A stretch of 64,000 nt of DNA from Trichoplax sp. H2. Taxonomy: Eukaryota > Placozoa > Uniplacotomia > Trichoplacea. Made by a program: the position numbers and the translations under genes. Under the pieces are notes generated by a model. That model was not told the DNA's origin, made no database searches, and saw only the letters and a list, made by a program, of their open reading frames with translations. The stretch spans positions 1 to 64,000 of the forward strand of contig NOWV01000260.1 of the NCBI GenBank assembly GCA_003344405.1, read 5' to 3'. Below are positions 31,101 to 44,553 of this stretch, piece after piece; position 1 is the stretch's first letter; every line of letters begins with the position of its first letter.

Positions 31101-34100
31101 AGCAGAACTTTAAATGTAAATATAGGACGATAATGACATGAATATCTATTATGAAGCCATTAGAAATGATACACTATGGAAAGTTGAACGTGAAAGGTGT
31201 GTTGAGAACTACTATATATATATTATTTCTTACACATTTATTGCTTAAATCATCACTTTTTTAAAGTCAAAATCTATAAAATATAGCGTAATTTAACTTC
31301 CATTTGCTTAACAGAAAATCAACAGCTGAACGTTGTATCATGTATGCTGCTAAGTTGATTGCCCCAGTTATCGAACCCACTTTTGCGGCTGGATTTGATT
31401 GGTATGGAAGATAAATGAATCGATGTACTAAGACTTTTTAATCCATTTTAATTTCAAAAGCTAATATTGAATTGATGTCCCGCTGTCAAATAATAGGTGC
31501 ATTGGTTGTGTTAAATCTTCTCCTTATGTTGAGCTAGCAAATGACCTTGAAATTACAAAAGCTGTTACTTATTTAAAGATGAAAGACTTGGCAAAGGTAT
31601 AATAGGATAATACTGATAGCAATGTAAAGATGAAAAAGGATGAAAATTTAAGGTTATATATTTAATGCCTGATTCTACTGAATAGGCCACAGAAACTTTA
31701 AAATCATTCGAGAAAAAAGACTCCACCATGGCTACGGCAGCTGCCACCAATTTAGCCTTCTTATACATTCAGGTATACTTGATCCTATTATGTATATTCA
31801 TACAGTGATCATATTTAATATTTATAAAATGATATTACAACTTCGTTGATTGATATTCAATTGTTTCGTCTATAAAAAATTAATTAGGAGGGCGAATTAT
31901 CGCTTGCAGAGAAATACAGCGATTTAGCGATTACCTCTGACAGATATAATCCAAACGGTATAAAATCTTATTCAAGATAACAATCGTATGTTGTAAAATT
32001 ACGTATGGTAAATAGTACCTTCTTAGATTAGATTACTATAATTAGACATATAAGTATTAGAAAGGTTACATATATAGCTCGTGTTGTTTAATTAAAACGC
32101 TAAGTTTAGTATAAAGTATTAACTGTTGTTTTTTACTGATGAGTGTAATGTCACAGGCGTGAATAGTTGATTTAGATAAGAGGAGATCATTAATTAGATT
32201 TCTCTAAGAGTATATGTTTTCGTATTTATCAAGCTTTCGATATCTAAGATAAGACTGATATTATCGACAACGATAACGATATGTTTATGTGTCGTCAATA
32301 TTTCATATAATGAGGATCACTTTTAGAAATAAAGGTAGAGTTTTACGATCTTAGATCTCCAGATACTAATCTGATTTGAGTCTAAATTATCACGTTGTGA
32401 CAATAACATATTGAAAATTTTCCGAAATATTGATAACAAAGACAATAACAATTAATGAAGATTTTGGTTAAGAACAGAAATTTTCTAGTACAAAGAAATA
32501 ATATATCAGAACGCTAATGGGAAATTTTTACTTTTCTATCTGTAGCTATGGTAAATAAAGGCAACTGCTTATTTACGGCAAAAGAATATGAGAAAGCGCA
32601 AGAATATTACAAGGAAGCATTAAATGTGGAAGCTTCTTGTGTCGAAGCGTTATATAATTTAGGTTTAACAAAAAAAATGCTAAACTGTCCTGAAGAATCA
32701 TTGGATTGTTTTCTTAAGCTTCATGGCATTATCCGTAATGATCCAATGATATTGGTTCAAATTGCTGAACTGTGAGTTTAATGCAATTGAAACGTAAATT
32801 TTAGTAATAAAATTCTTAATTATGGTATAGCTATTAGAACTTCTATTAAATAGTAAGAATAGTATTCTGCATATCATTACTAGCTAATTTCGAATGCAAC
32901 TTAAAGTATGCTATTTCTTAAATTACAATGCTGCTGAAAAGTGACTATCGCTTTTCACTCCAAAAATTAAATCAAGAATTATATCCATTTTACCAGCAGT
33001 AAGGTCTAAACATACGTAATAAGCTTAAATACTACAGTTTCTAGAAGAGAATCTTTCAAATTTTATGTTATTATGTGATTAAATTTGCTAGACTGATAGA
33101 GTATCTGCTTGATCGATTTCAATAATATAGCAAAAACCGGTATGGCTACACTATTTTATAATAAGTTCGGAATTTAATTTCGTAGAAACGCGTTAATGTG
33201 AATGAGTAATCTACGAGTTTGTTATACTATACTAAGGGCAAGGTAATGTTAAGAACTTCAGTTCAATTAATCAATGACAGTCATAAAATTTTAGTAAATA
33301 ATAGCAGATATTTGTAGGGCAATATCTAGTATCAACATTATTATCTACCCTAATAACAGAAATTAATGTTATTCTGAATCATTGCCTAGAGATTTTTCTT
33401 GATAATCATACAAATATCAAAATTAGAATTCGAAATGATGCAAACATGAAATTTATTTATCATTATATTTAATAATAGAAGCATCAGATATGAATAAATT
33501 GATTTCAAATATTAATCTTTTAAAGTTAATTAACAACAGAAATGATTTTAAAACTTTATTTTAAAATAGATATGAGGTATTAGACGACTTTCATCAAGCT
33601 ATTGATTGGTAAGATATTGAGAATACAGTCATGAGAAAATTTTTCTTTTACTCTAGTGCTTACAATATTACTTATAAAACCTATTACAGGTATACTCAAG
33701 TTTTAACATTAGCACCTACTGATGCAAGTTTGTTAGCCAAACTCGGCGCTCTGTACGACTCGCAAGGAGACAAATCTCAAGCATTTCAATATTACTTAGA
33801 GGTACTACTAGTGGGATAAATTAAACATTTTTGGGAGTATGCTGAATATAATACGATTATTTTCTACTAGTCTTATAGATATTATCCATCAAATATTGAA
33901 ACGATTTCGTGGATTGGTAGTTATTATATAGAATCACAATTTTGTGAGAAGGCAATATCCTACTTTGATAAGGCTTCTATGATACAGTAAGATATTTAAT
34001 TGTTCAGTAACGTATTATTTGTTTGCTTGGAGCAGGTTTTGCAATATCTTCTAAATTTTGTGTAAAAGTAAACGTTCTATCTTACTAATCTAGTTAAATT

Positions 34101-35128
34101 GATTAATTTAGGCCAAATGAAGTTAAGTGGCAACTAATGGTAGCTAGTTGTTATCGAATTATCGGTGAGAATGGCCAAAATATACATTATTAATAATTTT
34201 AAATCAAAAGTTTTAAAAGTTAAAGATAAACTTAATATGGTTGCCATATTCGTTGGCGTTTTTGATTAAACTAAATTGTACTTAAATATTAAGGCTAAAA
34301 TAGAAGAAAAATAAACTATATTAATATAGAATTCTGCTATATTTTCCTTAGGTAATTATAATCGAGCATTGGATAAGTACAAACAAATACATGAAAAATT
34401 CCCGGAAAACACCGATTGTAAGTAATAATAGCTAGTTTGCGATAATATTAAACAGGAACGGCTGCATACATATGTCACGGATTTTTAGCGATGATATTAA
34501 TTGTCTATGTATTATTTAGGTCTTAAGTTCTTAGTTCGAGTATGTACAGATCTTGGCATGAAAGAAGCTCAAGAATATGCCGGTAAATTAAAGAAAGCCG
34601 AAAAAGCAAAAGAAATTAAACAGCAACGAACTAACAGTGCTAATCGAAATGGTGTTAGCAGTCGACAATCTGGCAGTGCAGGCAGTGGTATGATAATCTA
34701 CTTTCTAATTATTCTATTTCTTCCTTGCACTTGGGCTAATACATTATCGCGACTATTTCTTCTCTATGCATTATTTGTAGAGCGTGCAGGTAGTGGCAGA
34801 AATACCAGTAGGAATTCAAGTGCTAAGATTCGCGACGAACCGGATCCAATTCATCAAGAAGAAAGTAAAGAAATTGGTAATGATAACATTAGCATTAATT
34901 AAAATTGTAATACAGAAATACATAAATCATGCAGATGGTACTATATAACACCTTAGATAGCATAAAATAGAACATACTCAAGATGTTTGCTCTCCATACT
35001 TGCTGTTAGATACGACATATAATGATCCATTGGGTGATGCACCGGCTAGACCAAAAACCGCTGCCCGAAGGCGAAATGAAGATGAATTTGGCGATGAAGA
35101 GCTTGGAGATGATTTGCTACCTGAGTAG
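28176..35128 (+). CDS. IFT88: Intraflagellar transport protein 88, 23 exons, 800 aa
   Basis: Core TPR subunit of the IFT-B complex, needed to build cilia and flagella. Exons: 28176-28265, 29006-29131, 29250-29316, 29463-29526, 29619-29709, 29815-29919, 30034-30136, 30236-30350, 30476-30707, 31126-31196, 31315-31401, 31497-31596, 31686-31772, 31888-31957, 32546-32771, 33570-33608, 33690-33801, 33871-33986, 34112-34164, 34352-34417, 34520-34687, 34781-34876, 35010-35128. All phases close. Diagnostic segments are DEDLYSGYDNGNYIQ at the N terminus, RPMTAIRGAGF, NLDLTYS, NKMFSNAGRLRVNMGNIY, YRMALDQVP, MQNIGSSFVRLGQYEDAV, VELANDLEITKAVTYL, EALYNLGLTKKMLN, GDKSQAFQYYLE, KWQLMVASCYRIIG and the C-terminal EDEFGDEELGDDLLPE. 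TPR repeats fill roughly residues 180-700. Length is close to the vertebrate protein. The exon 22 acceptor could instead lie eight bases downstream. Confidence 0.95.
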
Positions 35129-38100
35129 ATTTAAAACAATACTAAAAAATAAGCTCCTTGATTGTGTGCATATTCTTTATTCACACCAAATGTGCAATAC
35201 GAAAGTAGAAATAGGTCAATATATCGAGCGAAAATATGAACAATTTGAAATGTAAATAATTGTAAGTGTTGTTAAAACTGCATGTGTTCATTCAATATGT
35301 AGCTACAGCCGAAGGCGATCATTCTTTAGAGTAGTGCTATAGATACAAATGCAACAATTTATTTAATACAGAAATATCAGTAAAATAGACCTTGCGGAAG
35401 TTGTCTACAAACCAAAAATACCGTAGCTGTCATAATTAATAAATGTTCTACATTCAGCACGGGTAGATAATTTAAAATAAGCGTATATTCCTCTACATTC
35501 AACTTCAGCTAGCTTCCGTCCTGTTAAGCTTCCATGCTTCTTAGCATATCTAAATATTCACTACGAAACAATGTCTGTTAAGCAAATTTCTAATTAACTA
35601 AATAAAAATTGAATTTATGAGCTTAAACACTACTATAATTAAATTTTGTGGCTAAGATTAATCTCGATTGCTGAATAGCTTTTAAAACTGGATTTCTGAT
35701 TATGTCTTCGTTATATATCGGAGATTTATGAGGAACTCCTTCTCTAATGTAGAAAGTCTTTTTTAGTTTATTGTATGATTCTATTCTAGACTAAATGTAG
35801 CATTCAATAGCAGGATACATGTCTTATTCATATACCTACTTAATTAATGTAATTTGTCCACGAATACACTGGTACATTGGCGAAGTATGGCTTATGGTGT
35901 ATCGGATTATATCAAACTGAATACGGTAAATTGGAAAGTTATAAGTGCTATTACGAATTAGCGGTTAAGCAATGTTTACTATCGTATAAATAACTTCATT
36001 TAAGGCTATATAAGGTAATGTGTGCCCATGTAAAGCATGAACAGAGATACCAAATCTATCCAAAATTTAAGCCTTGACCAAGAATACGTCTCAATTTTAA
36101 ACATGGATTTGGTAGTTAGAAATGGTCGTAAGAACGAATGTTTACATTACATGGATATTGTAGTCTTTTCTAACCAAATATGTTGATTTTATGGAAATAT
36201 ATGCGTCCGCAATCATAAATTGTGATGAAACAGGCTACAGATGTCCTAAGTTTGTAAAAAAATTAGAAACTTACTACCCATAGCTTTACTCTTACTAATT
36301 ACAACTGCTAAGTAGATCTAATAAAAACATAATATTAAACCATTTAACGGTACTGGCTGATTTATATTACCTAGCATTTGCAGCTAAGATCGCTACAGTA
36401 GTATATTATCCTTGTTTCATGTGGAACGCAGCAAATACATGAGTTACTCATCTGCATTTATAGTATACGTATAATAACTGGGAGTCTTCATTACTTACCT
36501 GCCATCAGGTATTTCAACCTCCGATTTTTATGGTGTGCCAAAATACGTTTGAGTATCATTAATTTTACCATTGGCGTGTTCTTGATTCTGATGGTATGAA
36601 TACAGCTAATAAGGTATCTACGGTACTAGTGTATAAACTTATGTTATTAATTACGACATTAATATTTCATGATGTACTTTTCATTTTTACTTGCCTGTCT
36701 TAGCTTAGCCGTAGTTTAAATACACATTTTTAAGTTCTCATATTCCTTACTTTCAACTATAATTTTAAATTAAGATTTGGTACATGTTATTTTTAAGTGA
36801 TTATCTACCAATAAATTGATTAATTATATTTGGAATAGTAATTTAATTATCTGATTGCCATCTACCTATACTTGATATCGAGAAAATTATGGCAAGTATT
36901 GTTGAAAGTTACTACAGTAAGTAAGCAATCACAACAGGTACTCCTTATTTTAAACACAAAAATTTTAATTTCATGGATTGGTTAACTTTCAGTTACCATT
37001 TCTTTCAACTATATTATTATATTATCATATTAACAGTATCGTTGAATTAGAGTATCAATTTTGGTATACCAGTAATAGCTCTAGTTACTCAGTTATCGGT
37101 ATCACTTTGATAAATTATGGAATAAAAGATAAATACTTATTTAAAAGATGCCCTTGAATTCTAGTTCATGTAAATAATAAGAAATTATTTTCTACAATTA
37201 TAGTAACATGGTAATTTTAGCATAAGTTTATAGCGCGTAAGCACATGAAATAGGATTCAGATTAGACTTTTAACGCTATGCAATTTTTGATATACTATCA
37301 GAATTTGATCTGCTTCATTTAAATTAGTTACCACTATAGCTATAAAACAGTAAGTATTAAATTAAATTTATGTATCCAATTCATGGAATACGAGTATGTA
37401 AAACATGAGTATTTTGACAACAATATATTTGATAGTAATTACATCAAGGTTTTGGATAAATGCAAGTAATATTCAGTCGGAAATCAGCGGGTCATTAGTC
37501 GCATTATTCCTAAGTAAATAATTGATGCACTGCAATTGAAAGCCTATATTTCAGTAATTGCTCCATAAAGAATCATATTTCATCCAAAACAACATTCTAT
37601 AACATAGAAATCTTTAGAATATGATATTCATACTATCCTTAAGAATTTCATCAACCAATTAATAAGTTACTTTAATTCTGATTCAAAAATTGTAAACTCC
37701 TGAAATTTAGTATTAGTAACCGTAAATTGCAACTTTTTAAATTAAAAGTTGGTAATATAAAGTTTATTGCCGACTAGTTAATAAAACAAATCGGATTTTG
37801 GGTTATAATTTACATTTTAAATCCTATCAGAAATTTCATAAATTTATATTATAGGTCAATGATAAAACTATTAATATAAAACTATAGCCTGGGTATATTA
37901 CTATTATTTCGCCATCTAATATTGTCGCATCTTCTTGATGATGGCGTTAATAAGAGAATTTAAGTAACTTTGGCGTAGATTATAATAAAATACTAATTGT
38001 CAGTTTTCATCATAAATGCCTATAATTTAAATTTTAAATATATTCATGATCGAGCCATTCGTAATCTACAGCTATTGTGCCCAAATGATATTGGATAGGT

Positions 38101-38477
38101 CGCTCAAAAATATTGCCTAGCATATTCAGATCATAGTAATCCACAAACGATTACAAATTTTACATAATAGTTAGACGAGTCTTTTCGTATGCTTGATACG
38201 TGGAACAATAAATTTTATGGGATATAAATCATGCAAACAGTACTACGTGTTGATGTAAATTTTATATACACAAGTGATGATCGTCGCAATAACATCACAA
38301 TTAATTTAGCCATTTAGTAAGACTAATACAGTCCGAACAGAGAAACATAAATGACAATCAAAATAGCTGTGCTTGGACATAACTTGAAACCAGTGAAAGT
38401 CACCTTAAACGATGAACAGAATTATGGAGCATTTTAGCTGTGATTGGGCAGAAATACTGTATAGCGCCTTTGCTTAG
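35129..38477. other. Convergent intergenic region IFT88 / WBP4, no gene seen
   Basis: About 3.3 kb of strongly AT-rich DNA between two 3' ends. I found no exon, tandem repeat or RNA gene I can support. It is the largest empty stretch in the left half of the window. Confidence 0.55.
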
Positions 38478-41400
38478 CTATTCATCGTCTCTTTGACGGA
38501 TATTTTTCTTTAGTCCAAACTTTATACTACGTTTCTTAAATTTAGCTACACCGCTGTCATTTGTTTGTAGAGATGAAGAAAATGAGTCGATCGTTTTTTG
38601 CCTAAATGCGATTTCTTCTTCGGCTGGAACCAGCTCCTTTTTGGGCTCTGGCTTTGATTCCACTTTCTTTTCAACCACGTCACTGAATACAGTGATATTG
38701 ACGAAAATTATGGCAATCAATTCTCACATTCATATAGTACATAAGTAGCTATTATTATTATGGTTAAAATTCATCGTATCGCCTGCGGATAATTTGTAGA
38801 ATTTTAGTATTGTATGAAACTTACTGTACGGCTACAGTTACCCAAGCTCCATAGGGAGATGCATTTGCAGTTCCAACAGCCTTGTTTCCACTATCAACTT
38901 TATCGATCTTGCGTTTGATTCCAGTTTCTGTCATTCCATTTTCGTTATCCTTGTCGATCTTACTTTGCTAATTTTATTGAAAATTAGTATAATATCATAT
39001 TGTTAGCAACAGTTATACCATTATGAAGTCCTTTGTAATGCGTTAACAGCCTATTACAACATGGATAAGTAGAATATGTTTACTTTCGCCATTAATACTT
39101 AAAAAGCTATATGTCGGGCTACATGTAATTCGATGCAGCCGTGGGCTTAAGAGTCTAACTTACAGCAGGCGAATTGCTATCTGCTGTTTTACTGGCATTT
39201 TCAACTTTACTTGAATTACTATTAGATGAGTTAAAAGTCAACGTTAGTTATATGAAAACGATTGAATAGAATGACTTATAATGTTAATGATGCAAATTTT
39301 AGATTAGACATAGCTTAGGGCCTATTCAACTTTGAAATTAAACAATCAATGAGACTCAAATTAATATAGTGACAACTAGATTTTTTTAAATCAGTCACAT
39401 ATCAGAATAACTGCCGCAAAGAAGTTAAAAATAAGAAAGAAAGAAATAAAATATGATAACTCAATTTAAGATAAATTTAACCTTTGATTTTGAATAAATC
39501 CGGCGGGCTTTTCCCATTTTGATTCTAAATTGCACAAAAAGAGAAATATCACCAATATTAGATTGAAACAAGGAGGCAGAATCATTATCGGAGTCTACCT
39601 CCAGTAGTCCAATTATAGTAATACGTGTAGCCTTCTGGAGATAGTTGAGCAGTCCAACTGCATTGTGAATGTGGTACTGTTTGTACCGGTTGCACCTTGT
39701 AATTCTCTAGTGATTACAAATTAGAGAAATATGTCATACGTGCTTTACTAATGCATAGTAGCGAGCTCTGTATTGCAAGAGTTTCTAGAAGTCGATGATA
39801 GGATGATAGCTACATGAAGCGTTTTATGTTGATAATCGTACAATGACAACATAACATATCTACCACCTTGGGGCTTTAATTGCGACTTCTTGTAGGCGCC
39901 TTTGCCAGGCAATTCTCGAGCTAAAGCAGGATTACTTTTAATGTCTTCCCGGAATGCAGCAGCGGCTGCCTGATTTACAAGGATAAAAAATATAAATCTT
40001 TCGTAGTTAGGAAAAAGCAAAAGAGCGCATCTATCCACTTTAGCAGTACTTTTTCGATTGCTTGTAATTCAGCCTGGAGATCTTTCTCTGCATTTTTCTT
40101 TTCAGTGCTGCGATGACGAGCCTAGTGTATATAGTGGGATATAAAAAAGTTATTGGGCCTAACTTCACTATTATATTACCATAACATGTACAATGATCGC
40201 TTGGATTATTAAAACGCCTGTACACGCTTGCATACAGTAGTATCTCAAGCGTAATTAAACGTTGTATCAGCAGCATCATGTAGACTTGAAAGAATTGATA
40301 CCTCGCGAATTCTTTCTTCAACGCATTTTTTATGCTTAACGCCACGTTCGTGAAATTCGATACTCTACAATCAATTGTTATTAAAGGATATGGAATTGAT
40401 TGAAATATGAATTTATTAAGCAGTATTTGATCAAGTATTTAATAGACATCCGTTTTATTCGTATAAGAATATTTAAAATAAAGGTAAGCGCAGCATATTC
40501 ATGTCAACCTTGATTATTGTTTCAAATTACTGCACCTATTATATCGGTGTTACTTATAAGGAGAAGTACAGCACTACTTATGTTCAATTCGTAATCACGA
40601 TATAGGAGTAACAACTATACAGACACAATATCCATCGTCTTAGTTACGCATAGCATATGAAAGAGAAAGACACTAAATTTGAATTCTAATTCTATGCTTA
40701 ATGCATGCGTTAATTGAAGGTAGTCTAGCTGATACGTTTAAATTGCCAATTGATTATATTATTAAACATAACAAAGTTTCGTTGAGACGTAGAAGCATTT
40801 CAGTATAACAATTAATTTTGAATTGTCTTTGATTATACGGTTAACCAGAAGTTAGTCTAAAGAACCTCGTCTTCAACTATGAAGCCAATTGAGCAATCTG
40901 TACAGGATACAGGTAGGTTATATCAATATTGTCAATGAAACGCCTTATAGAAACTTAATTACTGACAGGATTCCAATGCAACGATTATTTATAATTATCA
41001 AGAATCATATAGTAATGCATGCTACAAAAAGAATTTGCTTTGGAAAGATAAACAGATGACAAATGCTCGTCTAAACTGGAACTAGAAATATGATTGTAAT
41101 CAATAGCTGAGCTAAATCCTAAATGGTAGAATGACAGCATTTGATCACAGCAAGAAATCTATACACAAAGAAACGCTACTAAATTGTCCATGAAGGATCA
41201 GTGGAATGGTAAATACAATTCACTTAATATAATTAAAACTAGAAATAGGATTGCATCAAAAGCTGCAGCTGATTGAATGTTGTCTACATATTAACGGGCT
41301 TACCGCTTTATTGTCGGTTATCCAGCATTTACAAAATTCGCAAAACTTTTTAGGTTGTGATACCCAATATTCAGCCCTAGATAGTCAAGAATAATACTAT

Positions 41401-41501
41401 AACGATCAATTATCCTATACTATGCATTACCATATGATTATCGGTGAAAACTGAACTATCCAGTTATCATCTTATGGAGCCATGACATGCTAAGCTTACA
41501 T
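38478..41501 (-). CDS. WBP4: WW domain-binding protein 4 (FBP21-like splicing factor), 10 exons, 278 aa
   Basis: Spliceosome-associated protein. Exons on the minus strand: 41501-41500 (AT only, inferred), 41376-41304, 40364-40302, 40121-40050, 39969-39867, 39676-39599, 39524-39482, 39218-39164, 38967-38825, 38682-38478. Exon 2 reads AEYWVSQPKKFCEFCKCWIT and exon 3 SIEFHERGVKHKKCVEER; together they make the U1-like matrin-type zinc finger (C-x2-C ... H-x5-H). Exons 6-7 make one WW domain, W-TAQLSPEGYTYYYNWTTG-ESKWEKPAGF. Exon 9 contains SPYGAW. The last exon contains AFRQKTIDSF and ends KKNIRQRDDE, like the vertebrate C terminus. Vertebrate WBP4 has two WW domains and is longer; only one is visible here. 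The coding sequence needs an ATG whose G is the first base of exon 2. A donor reading AT|GTAAGC at 41501-41500 supplies it, but that exon is uncertain (about 0.4); the rest is firm. Confidence 0.86.
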
Positions 41502-42020
41502 ATTGCCTTCAAATCGTCAATGTTGTGCCAGTAATTTTCAATACTTCTGATTCTGATTTATTTCATTATCATGAATAGCCCCAAGAAAATCAATAGCATT
41601 AATGAATAGAGGAATGATGTTATAACCATCATTTATCCTATGCTATCCCATTTCCATATCGCTGTCGATGAAAACTTGATTATCAAGTCATCATCTTATC
41701 GAGCTATGATTTACAAAGCTTACGTATTGCCTTCAAGTCGCCAATGTTGTACTGGTAATTTTCAACACTTGCAATCCCGGTCTATTTCGCTATCACAAAT
41801 AGCCCTAAGAAAATCAATAACATAACGAATAACTATCATTTATTCTATGCTATGCACTACCATTATAATCGTTGATGAAAACTGAACGATCAATCATTAT
41901 CTTGTCAGCCTAGGGCTTGCTAAGCTTACCTACAGTATTGCCTTCAAGTCGACAATGTTGTACTAGCAATTTTCAACACTTGTAGTTCTAGCCAATTTCG
42001 TTAACATAAATAGCAACAGA
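41395..42020. repeat. Three-copy tandem repeat, unit about 206-224 bases
   Basis: Three direct copies share AATTATCCTATACTATGCA or a close variant, GATGAAAACTGA or similar, ATCATCTTAT, AAGCTTAC-TATTGCCTTCAA, CAATGTTGT-C and AATTTTCAA-ACTT. The AAGCTTAC landmark has its CTTAC at 41495, 41719 and 41925. Copy 1 overlaps the predicted first exon and first intron of WBP4. Confidence 0.88.
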
Positions 42021-43761
42021 GTATTTGATTAATTAGCCCAGGTGATGGTTAAATGCGCTCTCCAACAGTATACTTGTCAGCAACAGCGAAGAGAAAGGAG
42101 ATGCTAGCTGCAGTTTGAACTGGTTGCTTGGATAATCTGCAAGCTACGGCAATTGAGGAAATGCAAGTGATAGTGCGCAAACTCTATACGATCCGCTGTC
42201 ACGTTGTCTTCCGTCTGAGGTTCTTTCCTCTTTAGGCTTCGAGGTCAGAGAAGCTTCTTACCGCAAAGTTTGGAGGTTTCTAGAGTTTACAGCCGGCGCT
42301 GATCAAAATCAGTTGCTGAAAGTATGGATTGCCTGTGCTTCTGTAATCTATCCCGCAAGTGGCGTTATGAGAAGAATTTTTCTCTTTACTGTTGATCGAA
42401 TGTCCATGGCAGTAGAGTAGTTTGCATGGTAACTTAGAGTCATGAAAGAGTTCTCGTTATTAGGCAACGCTATCACTAGCCAATTAGTTCTGCTACCGCT
42501 GGTTGAACTGCAATGCAGACTAGAAACAGCGCTTGCAGAATGTAATATTTACAAACAATAGGACGGCTTTTGCGGTAACTTCCACTGTACATTAGGCTGG
42601 ACGAGACTGCTCGAAGTTAATAAAGAATCATGCTTAACATTTTTGACTTTGTATATTCTGGTCCAGTCTACTACTGTAAACTGATTGCAATCACACCCGT
42701 CATTTTCTATCCAATACGGCATGTATGTCCGTCGTTCTATCAATATTATGACTCCATTAATTAATCTTACTTACAAAATCCGTTAGCCGTCTCGTATGCA
42801 TTATTGTTAACAGATATTAGATTGGCCTACAGTAATATCTTTAGATGCTAGTAGACCCTCACTCCGCGTACATTCGTACACTATATTCGTATATAGAACT
42901 GACAGTAATATCTTAAGGTTTACGCTTATATGTGAGTACAGTTAATGAGTCATATCATATCGGTATATTGCATGGATATGATTGCTGTAATGAACGCATA
43001 GTAGTTTATTATAACAACAATCATTAGGTATATCAATTGAGTTGTAGAGTTTAAAATTGACAGAGTATACTAATTCCAAAATATGAGCATTGTAGGAACG
43101 AAAGTAGACCCATAAATTAATTTACCAATCAAAGTGAGCTTTTCCTTATGGATCTAGCTTCAAAATAGCCCATAACAATCAAGCAGTCAATGCACGATTG
43201 GATACTTATGCAAGGAATACGAGCTTAAACACTCGGGATCAACTTGAAAATTCGTATATCGGTGCTATAGCAACTATTGTTGATGCATAGCGTCGTTTGT
43301 ATTCTGTGTTGAATTTCTACTAGTTCTATCTTTTCGATATTTTTATTCGTATAACAATCTTTTGGAATCCGCATGGAACGTTGGCGAGATTAACTAACTT
43401 AAATGGCTATTGATGTTAATATAGGAGATCCTATATTAGTAGAGATATCTAATTATGACGATTATAATAGTATTGTCGACTAAAAGTATATGAACATTAT
43501 AACCAGTTGTCATATATGCCGTATTTGGGAAAATAGACGATAATATAAAGCACTATAGTATTAGTGGAGCTCCTACCGTATTCATTAGGAAGCTATGGTA
43601 ACTTGTAACATGGTAGATGGTGTTTGCCAATTGCACATAAAGCGAGGTCTTTCTGTTGATAGCTATAGCTAGTTCTTATCCTCCGTTAACATTAGATACC
43701 CAATAAAATGTAATTAAGCTATTACTACCCACTGACGTTTTCTTTGGATTTGAATTTATTA
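42021..43761. other. Intergenic, includes a GC-richer stretch and a P450-like 5' flank
   Basis: 42050-42540 is less AT-rich than its surroundings but has no long open frame or recognisable exon. 43255-43345 resembles the DNA just upstream of the first P450 gene: both have GGTGCTATAGCA-CT-TT, then a conserved GTCGTTT. Nothing else seen. Confidence 0.5.
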
Positions 43762-43900
43762 CACCGGAATTCTTCAGTCAGTTGTTTTACTAGAATATTA
43801 TGATATTACTTATTAGCTTTATCTACAAAAATTACGTATTACCTTACCCGGGTACTATAAGGTTGGGCATACCAGTTGCTCTTCCGAAACTAATAATTAT
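43762..43900 (+). pseudogene. Orphan 5' fragment of a CYP3-clan P450 gene
   Basis: The segment aligns base for base with the first roughly 145 bases of the P450 gene at 50404. Shared stretches include TTTATCTACAAAAATTACGTATTACC (one change) and GGTTGGGCATACCAGTTGCTC, then TCCGAAAC-AATAAT. The corresponding P450 region encodes the N-terminal membrane anchor and the proline-rich hinge (GIPVAPPKPII). Here the frame is broken by stops and shifts and similarity ends near 43900, with none of the later P450 domains present. It is therefore a truncated copy, isolated about 6.5 kb from the array with the acyl-CoA synthetase gene between. Confidence 0.85.
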
Positions 43901-44553
43901 TTGCATGCATGCATGTTTGTCAATCAATCAACCTATGGCACTACTTACGTAGTAGTCTGTTTGATAATGCTGCCCTCTAGAATATTCCAAATAAGCTATG
44001 CTATACTTGCCAATGAGAGCATGTACATTGTACTCAGTCATCTATGCATAGATGTTACAAGATTGACCACACATAAATATCTCTGTGACTAATGAGACAT
44101 TCTAAACGATTAGATTTAGAAAAGCTAGCAGACAGGAAGGTTTTATTTTGCTAATATAATGTTTCCCATAACGGTAATACGAATGATTGATTTAAGGACA
44201 AGTATAAAGCGTGTTGTGCATGTTGTACAATAAAATGTTGACTATGACTACGTATACATGTACTGAACAATGTGCACATACATTTCTATCAAAAGCGTGA
44301 CGAAAAATGGATGATAATATAGTTGTACCTACATATCAATGCCTGCTAACATAAGCACATACATAAGTGCTCAGAGTAAAGTTTCCTCTACCAAATTTAA
44401 CTCAAAGAATCTTGGTTAGAATAATAGAAAGGTAGACTGCTAAAAATTACGATACGAGCATTATACGTATTTGAAGTACCGTAGTTAAGGATTTAGAGCA
44501 CATAGTTTAATCATAAACTGCTCATAAGCATCAAGGTTCCAAACGATAAGTCA
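43901..44553. other. Intergenic, no gene seen
   Basis: AT-rich sequence between the P450 fragment and the 3' end of the acyl-CoA synthetase gene. No recognisable feature. Confidence 0.5.
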
